A stretch of 64,000 bases of DNA from Rhexocercosporidium sp. MPI-PUGE-AT-0058 (GCA_020746875.1 JAGTJL010000010.1:868001-932000), one strand, 5' to 3'; counted from the first letter of the stretch, positions 44,698-56,057 are shown. The notes: a model not told the origin generated them from the letters alone. A program made the numbers and translations.

Positions 44698-45156
44698 TTA
44701 TACCTTCTCCTTCGTCTTCATATGCTCCAAACAATACTCAATCGCAACCTTATACCCAAAAGTCCCCATCCCACAAACAACCGCCGCAGCCTTATCACTC
44801 AACCAGCTCTTCTTCCTAAACTCCTCTCTCGCATGCACATTACTAATATGCACCTCCACAAACGGGATATCAACCCCTAGCAACGCATCTCTCAACGCGA
44901 TGCTATAATGCGTAAACGCCGCTGGGTTGATCACTATAGCATCCACGCCTTCTGTACTTGCTTGATGGATGCGATCGAGAAGTGCTCCTTCCCAGTTTGT
45001 TTGGAAGAAGGAGAGTGTTGCGCCGCCGGCGGTTGCTTGTGATACTGCCCGCGTCTCGATGTCCGAGAGGGTGTCGGAGCCGTAGATTCCTGGCTCGCGG
45101 GTTCCGAGGAGATTGAGATTGGGTCCGTTGAGGAGGAGAATCTTTTTGGCTGGCAT
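44698..45156 (-). CDS. Catabolic type II 3-dehydroquinase
   Basis: Dehydrates 3-dehydroquinate to 3-dehydroshikimate; equivalent of qa-2/qutE. Intronless, 152 residues, the normal size of a type II enzyme subunit, which is usually a dodecamer. Markers: [19 protein letters not shown] with catalytic Tyr25 and the mobile-loop Arg20, [18 protein letters not shown] with Asn77 and His83, and [15 protein letters not shown] with His103 and Arg110. All residues expected for activity are present. It lies convergent to the dehydrogenase at 43645 and head-to-tail with the second dehydrogenase paralogue on the same strand. Confidence 0.96.
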   Translation of the reverse strand: MPAKKILLLNGPNLNLLGTREPGIYGSDTLSDIETRAVSQATAGGATLSFFQTNWEGALLDRIHQASTEGVDAIVINPAAFTHYSIALRDALLGVDIPFVEVHISNVHAREEFRKKSWLSDKAAAVVCGMGTFGYKVAIEYCLEHMKTKEKV

Positions 45157-45897
45157 TTTTGTTGCTCTCTTCTGGTCTTGAGGGTTCTTCTAGCAGAGAT
45201 GAGAGTTTCTTTGTGCTTGTTTGAGACGGAAATATCTCTCGTTAAAGTAGGTAATTGAATTGAATTTTGGAGATGGTCAAGCAGTTCTCTCAAATACCGG
45301 AGGATGAACTGTTGAAATTGAAAATGCCAATTCAGTTAATATGCTATAGGACTTTTCGTGTCAGCACTTTGCTTGGAGGGGTCAAGGTGGGGGAGGGGTA
45401 AGAGGCGGGTCCGGGTAAAATCTTATGCGGAATTTGGGGGAAGGTATTCCGGAGCTTGTTCTAATTCTACGCCCAGCTATTGGCGTTACATATCCCACTC
45501 ATTTTAGGCAATTAATTGTAGATCCTTTTACAAGATCTGTTCAAGATTTCCTTCAAGATGCGTTCTACAAGCTTTTCTCGAGTTATCTCAATTCTCCTAC
45601 AAAGGTTACCCTAAGATCTGTCCGAGATTGTCTGGAAGTAGGAATGCTTATTCTTGGTGTGAGAGTATACATCTGTGTGTCATCTTAAGCTTAAAGAGTC
45701 TTTTATCGAATTTCTATTGTACTCAAATGTTATTACCTCAATTAGTATTCAGAGGCTCGACATTGTAGAGATCTTCTCGTTCCTTCGCCAGCTCATCCGT
45801 TCAATTTTGGCGCTGAGGCCCTGAGGAAATGGTTCATCGTGCATTCAATGTTCTCAGGCTGTCACTAGGTAACTATCCTTAATGATAACTTAATAGT
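45157..45897. other. Upstream region of the dehydroquinase gene
   Basis: About 740 bases between the dehydroquinase start and the paralogue stop. It holds the dehydroquinase promoter, including the candidate activator site at 45413-45428. A short frame at 45425 is not supported. Confidence 0.45.
45413..45428. promoter_or_regulatory. Candidate QA-1F/QUTA activator site
   Basis: GGGTAAAATCTTATGC matches 13 of 16 positions of the quinate activator consensus as I remember it (GGRTAARYRYTTATCC). It lies about 257 bases upstream of the dehydroquinase start. A single imperfect match can arise by chance. Confidence 0.35.
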
Positions 45898-45920
45898 ACA
45901 AGTATTTCCTACCAGTCTCC

Positions 45921-46898
45921 TTAAAAGTTGATTGCAGTGCTTTCTTCTGCTGCCTTTTTCAACACATCCCATGCCTCTTGTTTAGGAACAGCTTTCCTCC
46001 CACCTTCACCGGCACCAGCCCATAATTTCCACTGCTCTTCAATCTGATATCCAATGACTCCAGTTCCTTCAACCACATTCCATCCATTCTCCCTCCCCAT
46101 CTTCAGTATCCGAGTATTTCTCGGTTTGAAACACATATCCAGCAACACTCCCTTCTCTTCCTTCCTCAAGAAGGTCTCCAAAATCGCTCTAGCGTTCAGT
46201 TCCTCTTCAGTCTTAGCCTCGAAGTCTGGTACCGTTCCAACCACAAAAAAAGGCGCTGGTAATGCCTCTGCTACTTGAGCAGAAATAACGTGACGAATCC
46301 TCGGCTGCCGGTCCGTCTCACACGTAGCATATGCTTTTGCATCCTTCAGTAGTTCCTCCACCTCCCCTCTATCTCTATTCACCACATAAATCTCCCCGCA
46401 CTCCAACTCAGCAAACAACGCATAAACAGCCGCTCTCGAAGCTCCTCCAGCTCCAATAATGAGAGCCGGTTTCCCCCTCCCTTCATTCTCTCCACTCCTC
46501 GTTCCAGAAAGTAAGCATCCCTTGATACCCCTCCAATCCGTATTTGTGCCTCTCAATTTACCCTCAGGTGTCAGATACACATTGTTACACGCCCCGAGCT
46601 TAGAGACGAGGGGGTCTAGCTCGTCGAGGAAAGGAATGATGGTTTTCTTGTAGGGCATAGTGACGACACCGCCTGCGAATGTGGGGGCGCGGAAGACAGT
46701 AATAACGTCGTTGATGGTGGGACATTCTTGGTTGATGAATGTCCACGGTAGAGAGAGGGATTTGGCGATGTGGTTGTGCATGGAGAGAGCGATGGAGTGG
46801 GCTACGTGTACTCCGGCTAGGTAGAGATATTTCCTTTCCGATGTTGATGAATTGCCAGCCGAGCTAGAAGTCGTGGCTTCGGTGGTTGTGGAACTCAT
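45921..46898 (-). CDS. Quinate/shikimate dehydrogenase-like paralogue
   Basis: Second member of the shikimate dehydrogenase fold in the cluster, intronless, 325 residues. The catalytic Lys84 (VVTMPYKK), Asp121 (GTNTD), Rossmann loop IIGAGGASRAA and VVNRD are all present. The substrate-side motif differs: HSIALSMH at 34-41 in place of HSLSPLLH, so the second Ser and the Pro are Ala37 and Leu38, and the C-terminal motif reads GYQIEEQ. This suggests an altered substrate within the quinate/shikimate-like group, or a different role; activity is still plausible. The start is the ATG at 46898; the longer frame begins at TTG. The N-terminal 20 residues are Ser/Thr-rich. Confidence 0.88.
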   Translation of the reverse strand: MSSTTTEATTSSSAGNSSTSERKYLYLAGVHVAHSIALSMHNHIAKSLSLPWTFINQECPTINDVITVFRAPTFAGGVVTMPYKKTIIPFLDELDPLVSKLGACNNVYLTPEGKLRGTNTDWRGIKGCLLSGTRSGENEGRGKPALIIGAGGASRAAVYALFAELECGEIYVVNRDRGEVEELLKDAKAYATCETDRQPRIRHVISAQVAEALPAPFFVVGTVPDFEAKTEEELNARAILETFLRKEEKGVLLDMCFKPRNTRILKMGRENGWNVVEGTGVIGYQIEEQWKLWAGAGEGGRKAVPKQEAWDVLKKAAEESTAINF

Positions 46899-47713
46899 CG
46901 TGGTATTTAGAGTGAGGATGTGAGGCAAATCTCTTGGCGTTGAAGATGTGTTTCGCGAGAATCGATTGAATGTGCCGCCACGTCTCGAGATTGTGATTCT
47001 AAACCTTTAATTCTTGTAGGATCCGTATGATGGGTTTGGAATTATCCAAGAAAAGTCTTTGAACCCCAACTGATGCTCGGGTAAAGAAAACCCCGACTAT
47101 GAACGCGGGGTAAATCGCGAGGTCTACCTCGCTTAGTATCCTTATTTTCAAGTTGGGAAGAAGCTGGCAGTTTTGTTTATCATCACATCCTTCCTTCCAG
47201 CAGGTCCATGGAGCAGGCACCTTGAGTTCGAGAAGAGGAAGGCTGCGAAGTAGAAGTTGGCAATGCAGGTCCTTCTTTACTCAAACGACTTTCAATTGTG
47301 GTGGTTGTCTCATTTTCGAATAGCGACAAATTGCGGTGACATGGTCCTCGCCCAGCAATCAAACGGTCACACACTTACATGTACATGTATTTCCCGATAC
47401 TTAATATGCTCTCCAGTATAGGCAGCATATCCACACCTGTGGAAATGGGACAGAATAAATGGCTCACGTGGCTTTTCATCACGTTACTGAGCTCTATTTT
47501 TGGAGTGATGCCTGATTGGACCCCTACAAGCTCCTCGCTTCCGGCCGCTGCAAGGATTCTGAGCTTGTACTGTACATCAGCTTCAGCAAACACATAAAGT
47601 CTCGTCCATCTCTCAGTGTCTTCGATTGTTCTATGTAGGCCTCTATCTTCAGGAATCCAGAACTCTGCATTGAAACCCTCAACCAAGTACAAGCACACAA
47701 GAACACAAGCACC
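46899..47713. promoter_or_regulatory. Divergent upstream region, dehydrogenase paralogue / DUF4246 gene
   Basis: About 815 bases between divergent starts. It contains the perfect 14-base palindrome TACATGTACATGTA at 47376-47389. No gene is supported. The last 100 bases look like the DUF4246 leader. Confidence 0.4.
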
Positions 47714-49920
47714 ATGGCGATTCCCCCAACTGAAATATCCCGCTTCGACCTTCCAGGGCTGAACCTACCCTTGAACTGGACTCCCCATGCAGCGTACACC
47801 TATCATAAATGTGACGATAGTGAGGTTATAGAATACATTAAGGTGCCTGCGCAAGGTGAGGGATTGGATCTCTTTCCAGTGGCATTGAACGATGCGGATG
47901 TTTCTGGTGGTTACACATCGTAAGTGTGCCGAATTCGTTTGATGAAGAATCGTGCTTACCCTATGTCCAGTCTATATTTGACGACATTGCGGGAGTTCAC
48001 AATGCTTCATATAATGAATGCGCTGACGGACAAGCCTGGCTGGGAGGAGAAGGTAGTCGATATTCTATTTACTCAAGCGATGTTGCTGATATATTGCTCG
48101 CCAGGTCTTCGATGATTCCATTGTAGAGAAGTGGAAGATGGAAGCAATGACAACTCCCGGTCGAGATGTCTCTCAGAAGATGGCCGACTGGGTGATCAAG
48201 GAACTACGCTGGAAGGCCGAGATCTTCAAGAAGACAGGCGCAGTTATGGTGTACAACGGTGATGTTATCAAATCCGATACCGCTATCCCCGATTCCATCA
48301 AGGAGGCACTGCAAGAGCAAGCTCGAAAATTGGAAGCCATTCCGGAGGTATACAAAGATTACCATCCCGGTTCTAATGGAAAAGTCCTCGATTTGGTCCA
48401 CCCTTCTCTGTTCCCTTTGATCTATGGTACAAGCCGTGTATTGAAGGACCGCTTGATTGGCCTGGAAGATTGCATCAAGAGCTGCGGGAAAGGGGATGTC
48501 GTACCAGTCCGAGATGAGGAAGAAACTAAGCTTGATCAGAAAGCTAAAGACCCCTATAGTCTTGAATGGAACCAACCACCCCCACCGTACGGCAAAAACT
48601 TCCAATGGCTGCCGTGTGAGGTTGATATTACAAGTGGTAATGCAAAGTGCGGAAAATGTTCCCTCGCTGCAATCTGTCACTAACTTTGTCAGGATCACGA
48701 GTTACATCAATAATCTCCACCCGGAAAAAAACAAGGAGCTGTACGCCATCGTCGAGAGCGTGATCATCAAAACCATTCCGCTCTGGAATATGACTCTCAC
48801 TGTACTGAGACATCACGACAGCACAAGCTGGCGCATCAAGTATGAGCTTGAGTATGATATTGACCCAGAAGAAATGGCCGACGAGGACAAGCCGCAACAA
48901 GAGGAAGGTGAGGGTGAGTATGCCTTCTGGGATAGATATGAAGCTTGGGCGACCGACACGCGTAAAGTCAAACTGCCCGAGCCAGAGCCAGAGCAATTTG
49001 AACCAAAGGAAATCCCTGCAGAGGTTGTTAACCTAGTCAAAGATTATGCACACCGAGGTCTCCAAATCATCGTCAAGTATGTAAATAGACAGGGTGCAGG
49101 TTACATTCACGTATGCTGACTCAAATTTTCAGGCTTGCGAACATTGAGCTCACTCCAGAGAATCCTGAGTACGAGGGAGGGACGTGGCATGTCGAAGGAC
49201 AGCTGAACGAGCACATCTGCGCCACAGCCCTCTACTATTATGACAACGAGAACATCATGCCCAGCCAGCTTGCGTTCCGACAACAATCCAGCACAGACGA
49301 AGCTTCTAATATGGTATATTTCCCATGTCTTTCACCCACTTCGTAGCCTGCACCCAGCCACCCAGGATGAGACCTGGGCTTTTTTGTGTAACCTTAACAT
49401 GATACAAGAGGTATACTGACAGAACTTCTACCAGAATTACCTTCAAGGAGTTCACGAATGGCTACAAGAGATCTATGGCTGCGAGAATGGTGACGCAGCA
49501 GTTCAAGATGTCGGTCCAGTCACGTGTTCTGAGGGGCGTCTCGTCACATTTCCAAATGTCCTCCAACACCAAGTCCAGCCTTTCTCACTCCGAGACCCAG
49601 CCAAGCCAGGCCATCGCAAAATCCTCGCTCTCTTTCTGGTCGACCCTGGAATCAGGATCATCAGCACAGCAAACGTACCTCCTCAGCAGAGAGATTGGTG
49701 GGGTGAGGAGGTCGACAGGCAGATTGCTGGGAGTGGCAAAGCGCTGGCGAAGCTGAGTGCGGAGATGAAGGATAAGATCTTTCAGGGGGTGGATGACTTC
49801 CCGATTAGTATGGAGACGGCGAAGGAACTGAGGTTGAAGCTAATGGAGGAGAGAAAGACGTATGTTACGACGCTGAATCGAACTTTTCGAAGGAATGATT
49901 TCAGCTTGTGTGAGCATTGA
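47714..49920 (+). CDS. DUF4246 family protein
   Basis: Model join(47714..47919, 47971..48052, 48105..48646, 48693..49076, 49133..49313, 49435..49920), 626 residues; five introns of about 46-121 bases, all frame-consistent. Typical DUF4246 landmarks in order: LNLPLNWTP, FTMLHIMNALTDKPGWEEK, KELRWKAEIFKKTGAVMVYN, KDYHPGSNGKVLDLVHPSLF, LIGLEDCI, FQWLPCEVDI, SYINNLHPEKNKELY, EYEGGTWHVEGQLNEHICAT, FPNVLQHQVQPF and HRKILALFLVDP. The H-x-E, later H and R spacing in the last three resembles a 2-oxoglutarate/Fe(II) oxygenase facial triad, but that is my inference. Function is unknown for the family. The donor at 48647 (GTGCGG) is weak. Confidence 0.9.
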
Positions 49921-50592
49921 TGTGGTTGTGGGTATTCTGTTAGGGTTGGCTTTGGAGTTACGCATTTATTGCTGCCGGGAAGCGCTTCATTTAGCTCACA
50001 AATTGTCAGAGAATTGAAAAGGGGGATTTAATGACATGGAAGTTGATGCATTGTGACGACTTGGCTCGTGCAAGATCCTACAACTCGGCGTTGAAGTCTG
50101 TCATTTCTGACCACTACATAATGCTTGTGAATACAGTAAATTTTGAAGCCTCCCAATAATCCTGGTATTAGTCGTGTATCTGAAGATCGCAATACTTGGG
50201 AATATCAGCTTGAGTTTTGCTGAAGTGTCTCTTAATGTGTGTTTGAAAATGCGAAGTCAAGTTACTATCGACGCGACTTTAGGGCAGTGGAAATTGATAT
50301 CGAGATAATGAATTCACGGCCAGCAGCACCGCAAATACCTGAAATACTTCTCATGACTGGAAAGTATAATCCAAATATCAGTAAGAAAAATTAACTGAAA
50401 CCTCTCTTCAATTTTCGGGGGGTGCAGCTACATAGCCTACGACACCTTCGCTGGGTCGCGGCCGGGAATGCCTGCACCAAGCATACCGAATCGGGCAACC
50501 ACAACGCACGTCAAAGAGCCAACTTCCTAAGATGACAGACACATCCAGAATAACCAAACCAGTCATCAATCTATTGTACTTTCTGATAAGAA
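49921..50592. other. Intergenic, no supported gene
   Basis: About 670 bases after the DUF4246 gene with no convincing frame on either strand. Confidence 0.4.
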
Positions 50593-50895
50593 ATGTCAGA
50601 TTGGTCAGACAGTGAGGCGTTGCACGAATCAGCAGGGCAATTTGTTTACGTGGGTGGAGGCAGTCAAACGCAGAAACCACTTCGCAGCTTGGCGTATATA
50701 TACCCTCTACGTGCAGCGCCAGCCTGGGCATCAGTATCAAGACAAAGACGCTTGTTCATTCAAATCGAATCAAATCACGAACCGAACCAAGCAAGATTAC
50801 CACATCATCTCAAGCACTTCACAGCGAATCACAACGACCAAAGCAACACTCTCCTCCGCTACACAGAACAAAACAAAACAACCCAACCTTCCGAT

Positions 50896-51087
50896 ATGTG
50901 TATGCTCTACGCCTTAGCACAACTCTGCAAGAGCAAGGACGAGAAATCAGAGGAGCCAAATACACGTCCTGTGCGATCCTCTCATAATCGTGGGGAGAGC
51001 CCTAGCTCGCGGATGCCGGAAGGGAGAGTCTCTAAATCGAGAGGTGGGAGTGGCAGGGCTGGGGAAGGGTATGATGGGAGGAATTGA
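50896..51087 (+). CDS. Possible small protein, 63 residues
   Basis: The frame open from the ATG at 50593 ends at 51087. The downstream ATG at 50896 (MCMLYALAQLCKSKDEKSEE) follows a CA/TC-rich leader-like stretch and a TATATATA run at about 50694, so the short version seems more likely. The C-terminal half is Ser/Arg/Gly-rich and disordered. No family resemblance and no intron. Could be noise; confidence is low. Confidence 0.3.
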   Translation: MCMLYALAQLCKSKDEKSEEPNTRPVRSSHNRGESPSSRMPEGRVSKSRGGSGRAGEGYDGRN

Positions 51088-52764
51088 GGATTATATTGCT
51101 GCTTGAGATTGGAATGGAGGGTGCAAGGTTGGAGGGTTGCAAATTGGGTGTGTGGATGGCGTATGACTACAAAATATAATCAAGTCTTGCAGCTGTTTGC
51201 ATGATCTTCGCAGAGGTGCCACTGTTGCAAGTCTCCTCCTCGGTGGAAATGTAGATGCATATAGTTATTGAGATACGGTCTTATGATTAAATGCAGAAGC
51301 CCCCTCACTTGCGTTTCGCATCTTGCATGGCGTAGAAATCTTTCCCAAGAACGCTGTCCCGCGTAAACCCAGTCATCCGGCGTGAACCTGTGAAATGATC
51401 TTCTTCTGGATTCATACTCACAAAGGCCTTATTCCTACTCTCTTTGGCCGCCCTCTAAATTTGATCCATCCTAGTCTTTTCGGCCATCGACAATCTCAGC
51501 TTGTGGAAATTGCATTGCGGTTGATCCAAGCTAACCCATGTAAAGCACTGGTACCCGTCCACATAATCATGCTCCTCGACTGGAAAGTCTGCTTTAAATG
51601 CAAGAACGCGCAAGTCGTCATAAAAAGGACGTTGCGACAACACCAGGTCAAAACATACCGGACGGCGACGAGGAGGGTGTTAGTGAGGAGTACAAACGAT
51701 GCAATGCCGTCCTTCATATATTACGTGAAGGTCTTTCTCCAATATGAAGGATGAACATCATCGGCTTCCTAGTACTCATCTAGATCTGCCATAATTACCT
51801 TGAAACCTTTACAAGGGACGGCTACACTAATATTGGCAACCTTAACATCTTCGTCAGGCAGATCAAGCAATATACGGCGTTCTACACCTATTATCTCTAG
51901 CAGCGAAGAAATAGTTTTATCTTTGATCAATAGCCACGCGGCGATAAAGTCTTCCCCAGTAGTGATGTTTCGCAACACCCTCATTGTAGCGACAGGCATC
52001 GGCTCAGCTGCCATTCTGGAAACTGCCATCGAGGCAGCGTATTGTGTAAAGAGACTTTTGCAATTCAGACGTTGTCGGTCATAATCTGGACCGCTATTCT
52101 GCAGGGTTCTGAATCTGGTGGTGCAAGGTGGCTGGATAATAACGTGATCGAGTCTCAATAACGAAATTTAAACGATTTGAAGTTTTAGTTGAGATCAGAT
52201 GAGATATTCTTGAGAATTTCTTGGGGGTTGTTTCCTGAATTTCTGTGGTTTGTTAATCTAGAAAACTAGTGAGGGGATAGTGGACAGTTTTTAATTTTCT
52301 GCTAAATTTTGCCTCAAGAGCTCGATGTTCTTGGTTTTCTGATAAGCGAACCATCATCTGGCTTTGAATTTAACTGCCCTGCTGGGAAGTCTCTTGACTG
52401 TTGGAGAGTCAGACTAGTTTGGTACTCCAGTGCAAGCCAAGGAACTATCGGTGCATATAAGACTGTGCATACCCATATTTCATGAGAAAATTTTCCTCTC
52501 GTAGATTCGTAAACTACCTAAAAGAGATTGAAGCAAACCATCCAGAGTTCTCTAATACTTGCTATCAAGTCTTCGAAAAATTGTGGCTTCTTTTTTGTTG
52601 ATATTGCTTAATTCGTGACTCGCTTATGTTTGTGCCCCACACACCCCAGGCTTCGTCAGCATCCTTCAATCCCGTAATCAGCCAGTTGCAAATATAAGCC
52701 ACGCGTCGTAGTTCCAACGTTTTCTTCTCTAGAACCAGCAAGCCCATATAAGCCATTCATCAAG
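51088..52764. other. Intergenic, possible decayed minus-strand coding remnants
   Basis: About 1.7 kb. Minus-strand frames at 52158-51769 (non-ATG opening) and 51643-51455 have protein-like composition, the latter PFYDDLRVLAFKADFPVEEH. They share no frame and I could not join them with good splice sites. They may be a degraded gene or chance. The final 100 bases lead into the gene at 52765. Confidence 0.35.
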
Positions 52765-53808
52765 ATGGATTACAGTACTTTGAACCATCTTGTCTCTCAG
52801 ACCCTGACGAAAATTACAGCTTACGGCGTGTTCATCATAACCCCTGTTCTGCTCCTACTACTGATAAACCTCAAGTCCATCCCATTGGCATGGCACGTAA
52901 GCTACCCCGTGACAAATATACAACCGCTCTCCTCTTTGTTCGACAACTGATCTCAATCCCGACCGCAGATGCGCCTTTTCTATGGGTACATCAGGCACTA
53001 CTATCTCGAACGCGATCGCCCCATACCACTCAGCACACCCACCAACCTCACTCTCTTCCAACCCACAATCTACACCAGTAGCACACCTCTCATGGAGCTA
53101 GATTTCAATCTGCACAAGTCAAACGCGACATATTTCTCCGATCTCGACATAGCTCGTGGCCATCATCTGTACTGTCTCTTCCGCCTCGGCTTCTCCAGGT
53201 ACAACTCGGATAATGCACCTACGGTATCGAGTCCGACTTCGAGTCAAAATTCGTCGGCGAGTAAGACTAAGTCGGGAAGAGTTCATCCAGCGTTGGGAGG
53301 GGTGACGTGTACTTTTAAGCGCGAGATCAAGCCGTATCAGCAGTACGATATCTGGACTAGAGTCGTGTCTTGGGATAGCAAATGGCTGTACCTGATCTCG
53401 CATTTCGTGGAGAAGGGAGCTGGAACTCCGATAGGGTACTCTGACCAACCCTGGCGGCAACAGCAGCTGGTCAAAGAAAAAATACCCAGTGTAGAGAAGG
53501 GAGGTACTGATGGCAAGGGAAAGAGTGGCGGCAAGCCAGTGAAGCAACCTAAGGTCTATGCTTTTGCGGTGTCGAAATATGCTTTTAAGCAAGGTCGCTT
53601 GACGGTTTCTCCTGTTACATTCTTGGAGGCTTGCGAGCTTCTCCCTAAAATTTCGTCTGGTGAGGGAGGAAGTGCTGATGATTTGCAGCTGTGGGAGACT
53701 ATTGAAGCGAAGAGGAAGGCGGGGATGGGGTTATGTGGGAATATGGCGGCGTTGGAGGAAGGAATGGGGCTTTTTGAAGAAGAGGAGATTTGTTTTGCAA
53801 GGTATTGA
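52765..53808 (+). CDS. Thioesterase-fold (hotdog) membrane protein, THEM6-like
   Basis: Model join(52765..52896, 52969..53808), 323 residues, with a phase-0 intron whose acceptor falls just before an ATG codon. Residues about 20-36 form one membrane span (GVFIITPVLLLLLINL). The conserved part starts after the intron: MRLFYGYIRHYYLERD, then the acyl-CoA thioesterase-like core MELDFNLHKSNATYFSDLDI, which is the 4HBT_2/THEM6 pattern, then LGGVTCTFKREIKPYQQYDI and KWLYLISHFVEKG. An insert rich in Ser/Asn (about 122-140) and a Gly/Lys-rich loop (about 230-250) are lineage additions. The substrate is unknown. Confidence 0.82.
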
Positions 53809-54284
53809 TAGTCCTCTTGGGCTTTATAGATATAATTATCTGAGAGAATTACTGTTCAAAGACAGCCAGCTTCAATAATTCAACCAACTATCCTACAGTA
53901 TTCCCATCCCCTCCCATGACCCGCTCCCACCACTAGACCATACCCGATCCGTAGCCATGCATACCGAAAGCATCCGTCCGATCAATCCCCGCCGTCTCCG
54001 GCCATTCGAACCCTCAAATAACTTCTCATCTCGAAAAGCACATCAAACCTCCCTTCCCCAAGAACGCCAAGCATTACCTGCCAAGCCTTCATCCCTTATT
54101 GCTCAATCCCAGAAGCGAGGTATCATTCGTGCCCATCCATCCAATCAGCTCTTTGTTTCAAGTCAACAATACTGTACACCTGCGCATCCAAGGACTCAAC
54201 CACCACGCCTGCGGCCACCGCACTTTTCAAGCCCTCGAGTCGTCGTATCAACATCTGAAAAGGGGAGTTGATAAGGAGTAGAGG
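53809..54284. other. Intergenic, no supported gene
   Basis: About 475 bases downstream of the thioesterase-fold gene. A 104-codon frame at 53957 is Pro/Ser/Arg-rich and unsupported. Confidence 0.35.
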
Positions 54285-54524
54285 ATGTGTACTGGCCTCT
54301 TCAAGAAGAGGAAACCGGGCGAAATACCTGACGATGAGATGAGTGAGGGGGCGAGACCTGTCGCAGCATCGGCGGGGGAGAATACCGAGAGAAGGTCGGA
54401 AAGTCCGGGATCGAGGGTGCCAGTGCAGGTTGCGCATGCGATGGCGATGGCACAGAGGGAGAATGTCACTGGTTTGAATAATGGTATTGGAATTGGTGCA
54501 GGTCAAGCGGTACCGATGTCTTGA
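54285..54524 (+). CDS. Possible small protein, 79 residues
   Basis: Open frame from an ATG (MCTGLFKKRKPGEIPDDEMS) to a stop at 54522-54524. It is composed of a short Cys/basic N-terminus and an Ala/Glu/Gly-rich remainder. No family resemblance; it overlaps other frames on both strands. Listed because its composition and ATG context are reasonable; it may be spurious. Confidence 0.3.
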   Translation: MCTGLFKKRKPGEIPDDEMSEGARPVAASAGENTERRSESPGSRVPVQVAHAMAMAQRENVTGLNNGIGIGAGQAVPMS

Positions 54525-54893
54525 AAAGAACGAGGATTTGCGAGGAGATACCTAGAGTTAAAAGAGGAAAATGGTAAATTTGAGAAAAGGGGGAAAGGGG
54601 GTGGTTCCGCTTCCTTTTTTTTTTGGAAGACTCGTTTATGCATATCGTGAGTATGGCGGAAGGCAGAAGTTATGGGCGCTTGGTTGTGGGTTCTGTAATG
54701 CAATGATGCATTTTGGGATGGCTGTGGTGTTGGAACCAAACCTAGTCCCTAGGCTCTTTTGAGGCCTTGGATAGAAGAATGAATGGTATTCGCCTGATCT
54801 TGTTACTCATGCCCGCTGTTCGTGTAATCACAATCTAGCATTCTTCTTGTCAGGTACATTTGCTTTCTTCCACCTGTTCATACAATGACGTCT

Positions 54894-56057
54894 TTACTTG
54901 CTCTGCTCCAGCAACCATTTCATACCCATGACACAATCCTCCTGGAACTTCAAACTGAAGTCCGCAGTCGTCCACCAACTCCAGAATCCATGGGGCAATC
55001 CAGGGTAGACATCAACCAAAGTCTTGATACCATTTTCCTCCCTCAACATCTCCTCGTATATGAACGCCTCATCTCGAAGTGGATCTAAACCACAGATCTG
55101 GAAATAGGTAGGTGGGAGGCCCGCGTGGGATTTAAAAAGTATCGGCGTTCGAAGATTCGACGAAGGATCTGGTTTATAGTATTCTAAATATGTAGGTCAG
55201 TATTTTATTTTCTCTGAACATGGAATCGAAGAGCGTACTTTCGAACAAATCTATGGTGCTCTGACCCAAAATCGGGGCGTCCTTATTTTGCTCTCGGCTC
55301 AAGTAGAGGCTCTTATACTTTTCCGGAACAGTCTCAGGTGTAATGCAAGCGGGTATCGATAGATAGGCTCCTGTCAGAGGGGGCGAAAGATTCTCATCGC
55401 GATAAAGATGCGTGACGATCGTGCCGAAGTTTCCTCCCGCGCTGATGCCCCCAACCAAGAATCCCTTCTTGGGATTCCCTCCAAGCTCTTCAAAATGCGT
55501 TGCCGTCTACTCCTATTAGCTTAGCCAAATCTTGTACCGGCATGCAAATTTACCCATTTTAACGCATCGTATGCATCATGGCAGGGTGTAGGGAACGGAT
55601 GCTCAGGAGCCAGTCTGTAATCCACATTCACAGCAATACCCCCCAGCTCCGTGAACTTCCTACATAGCAACGCCTCGTTGTCCAACCCACCCAGCACAAA
55701 ACCTCCACCATGATATACAACAAATATAGGACATCCATCCTTTGGCGGGCTCTTCGGTTTGTGTATGCGGACTGCAATAGAGCTTCCGTCGCGGACTGGG
55801 ATTTGTCGGTCTTCTTCCACATATAATGCTTCTCCTTCAGATTGATTCGCAGCTGTCAATTCTTGCTTCTTCGCGGCTAGAACAGCTCGAAGCTCTTGTA
55901 TATCGGTACTTGCGTTGAGGCCTTCGACGTAAGGAGACTTCTTGAGGATCTATTTTGCTGGTGAGTAGGGTCCTCCGAAATGGAGGGGTACTGTACTGAC
56001 CTCTTCCAGCTCTGGATTGATCTTCGCCAGCGCGAGCTGTCCTTCGGGAGTCATCAT
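54894..56057 (-). CDS. HSL-type alpha/beta hydrolase (esterase/lipase)
   Basis: Model complement(join(54894..55183, 55239..55506, 55554..55949, 56001..56057)), 336 residues, normal for the bacterial hormone-sensitive-lipase family. The oxyanion motif YHGGGFVLGG has HGGG at 99-102. The nucleophile is Ser173 in GGISAGGNF, the acid Asp lies in CGLDPLRDEAF, and the His in PGLPHGFW near the C-terminus. All catalytic parts are present. The start is the ATG at 56057; coding-like sequence continues in frame a little further upstream, so a further 5' exon is possible. Divergent from the flavin monooxygenase at 57222. Confidence 0.88.

Noticed and set aside
46899..46928. Ten-codon N-terminal extension of the second dehydrogenase
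   Set aside because: Opens at TTG; the ATG at 46898 is the first usable start.
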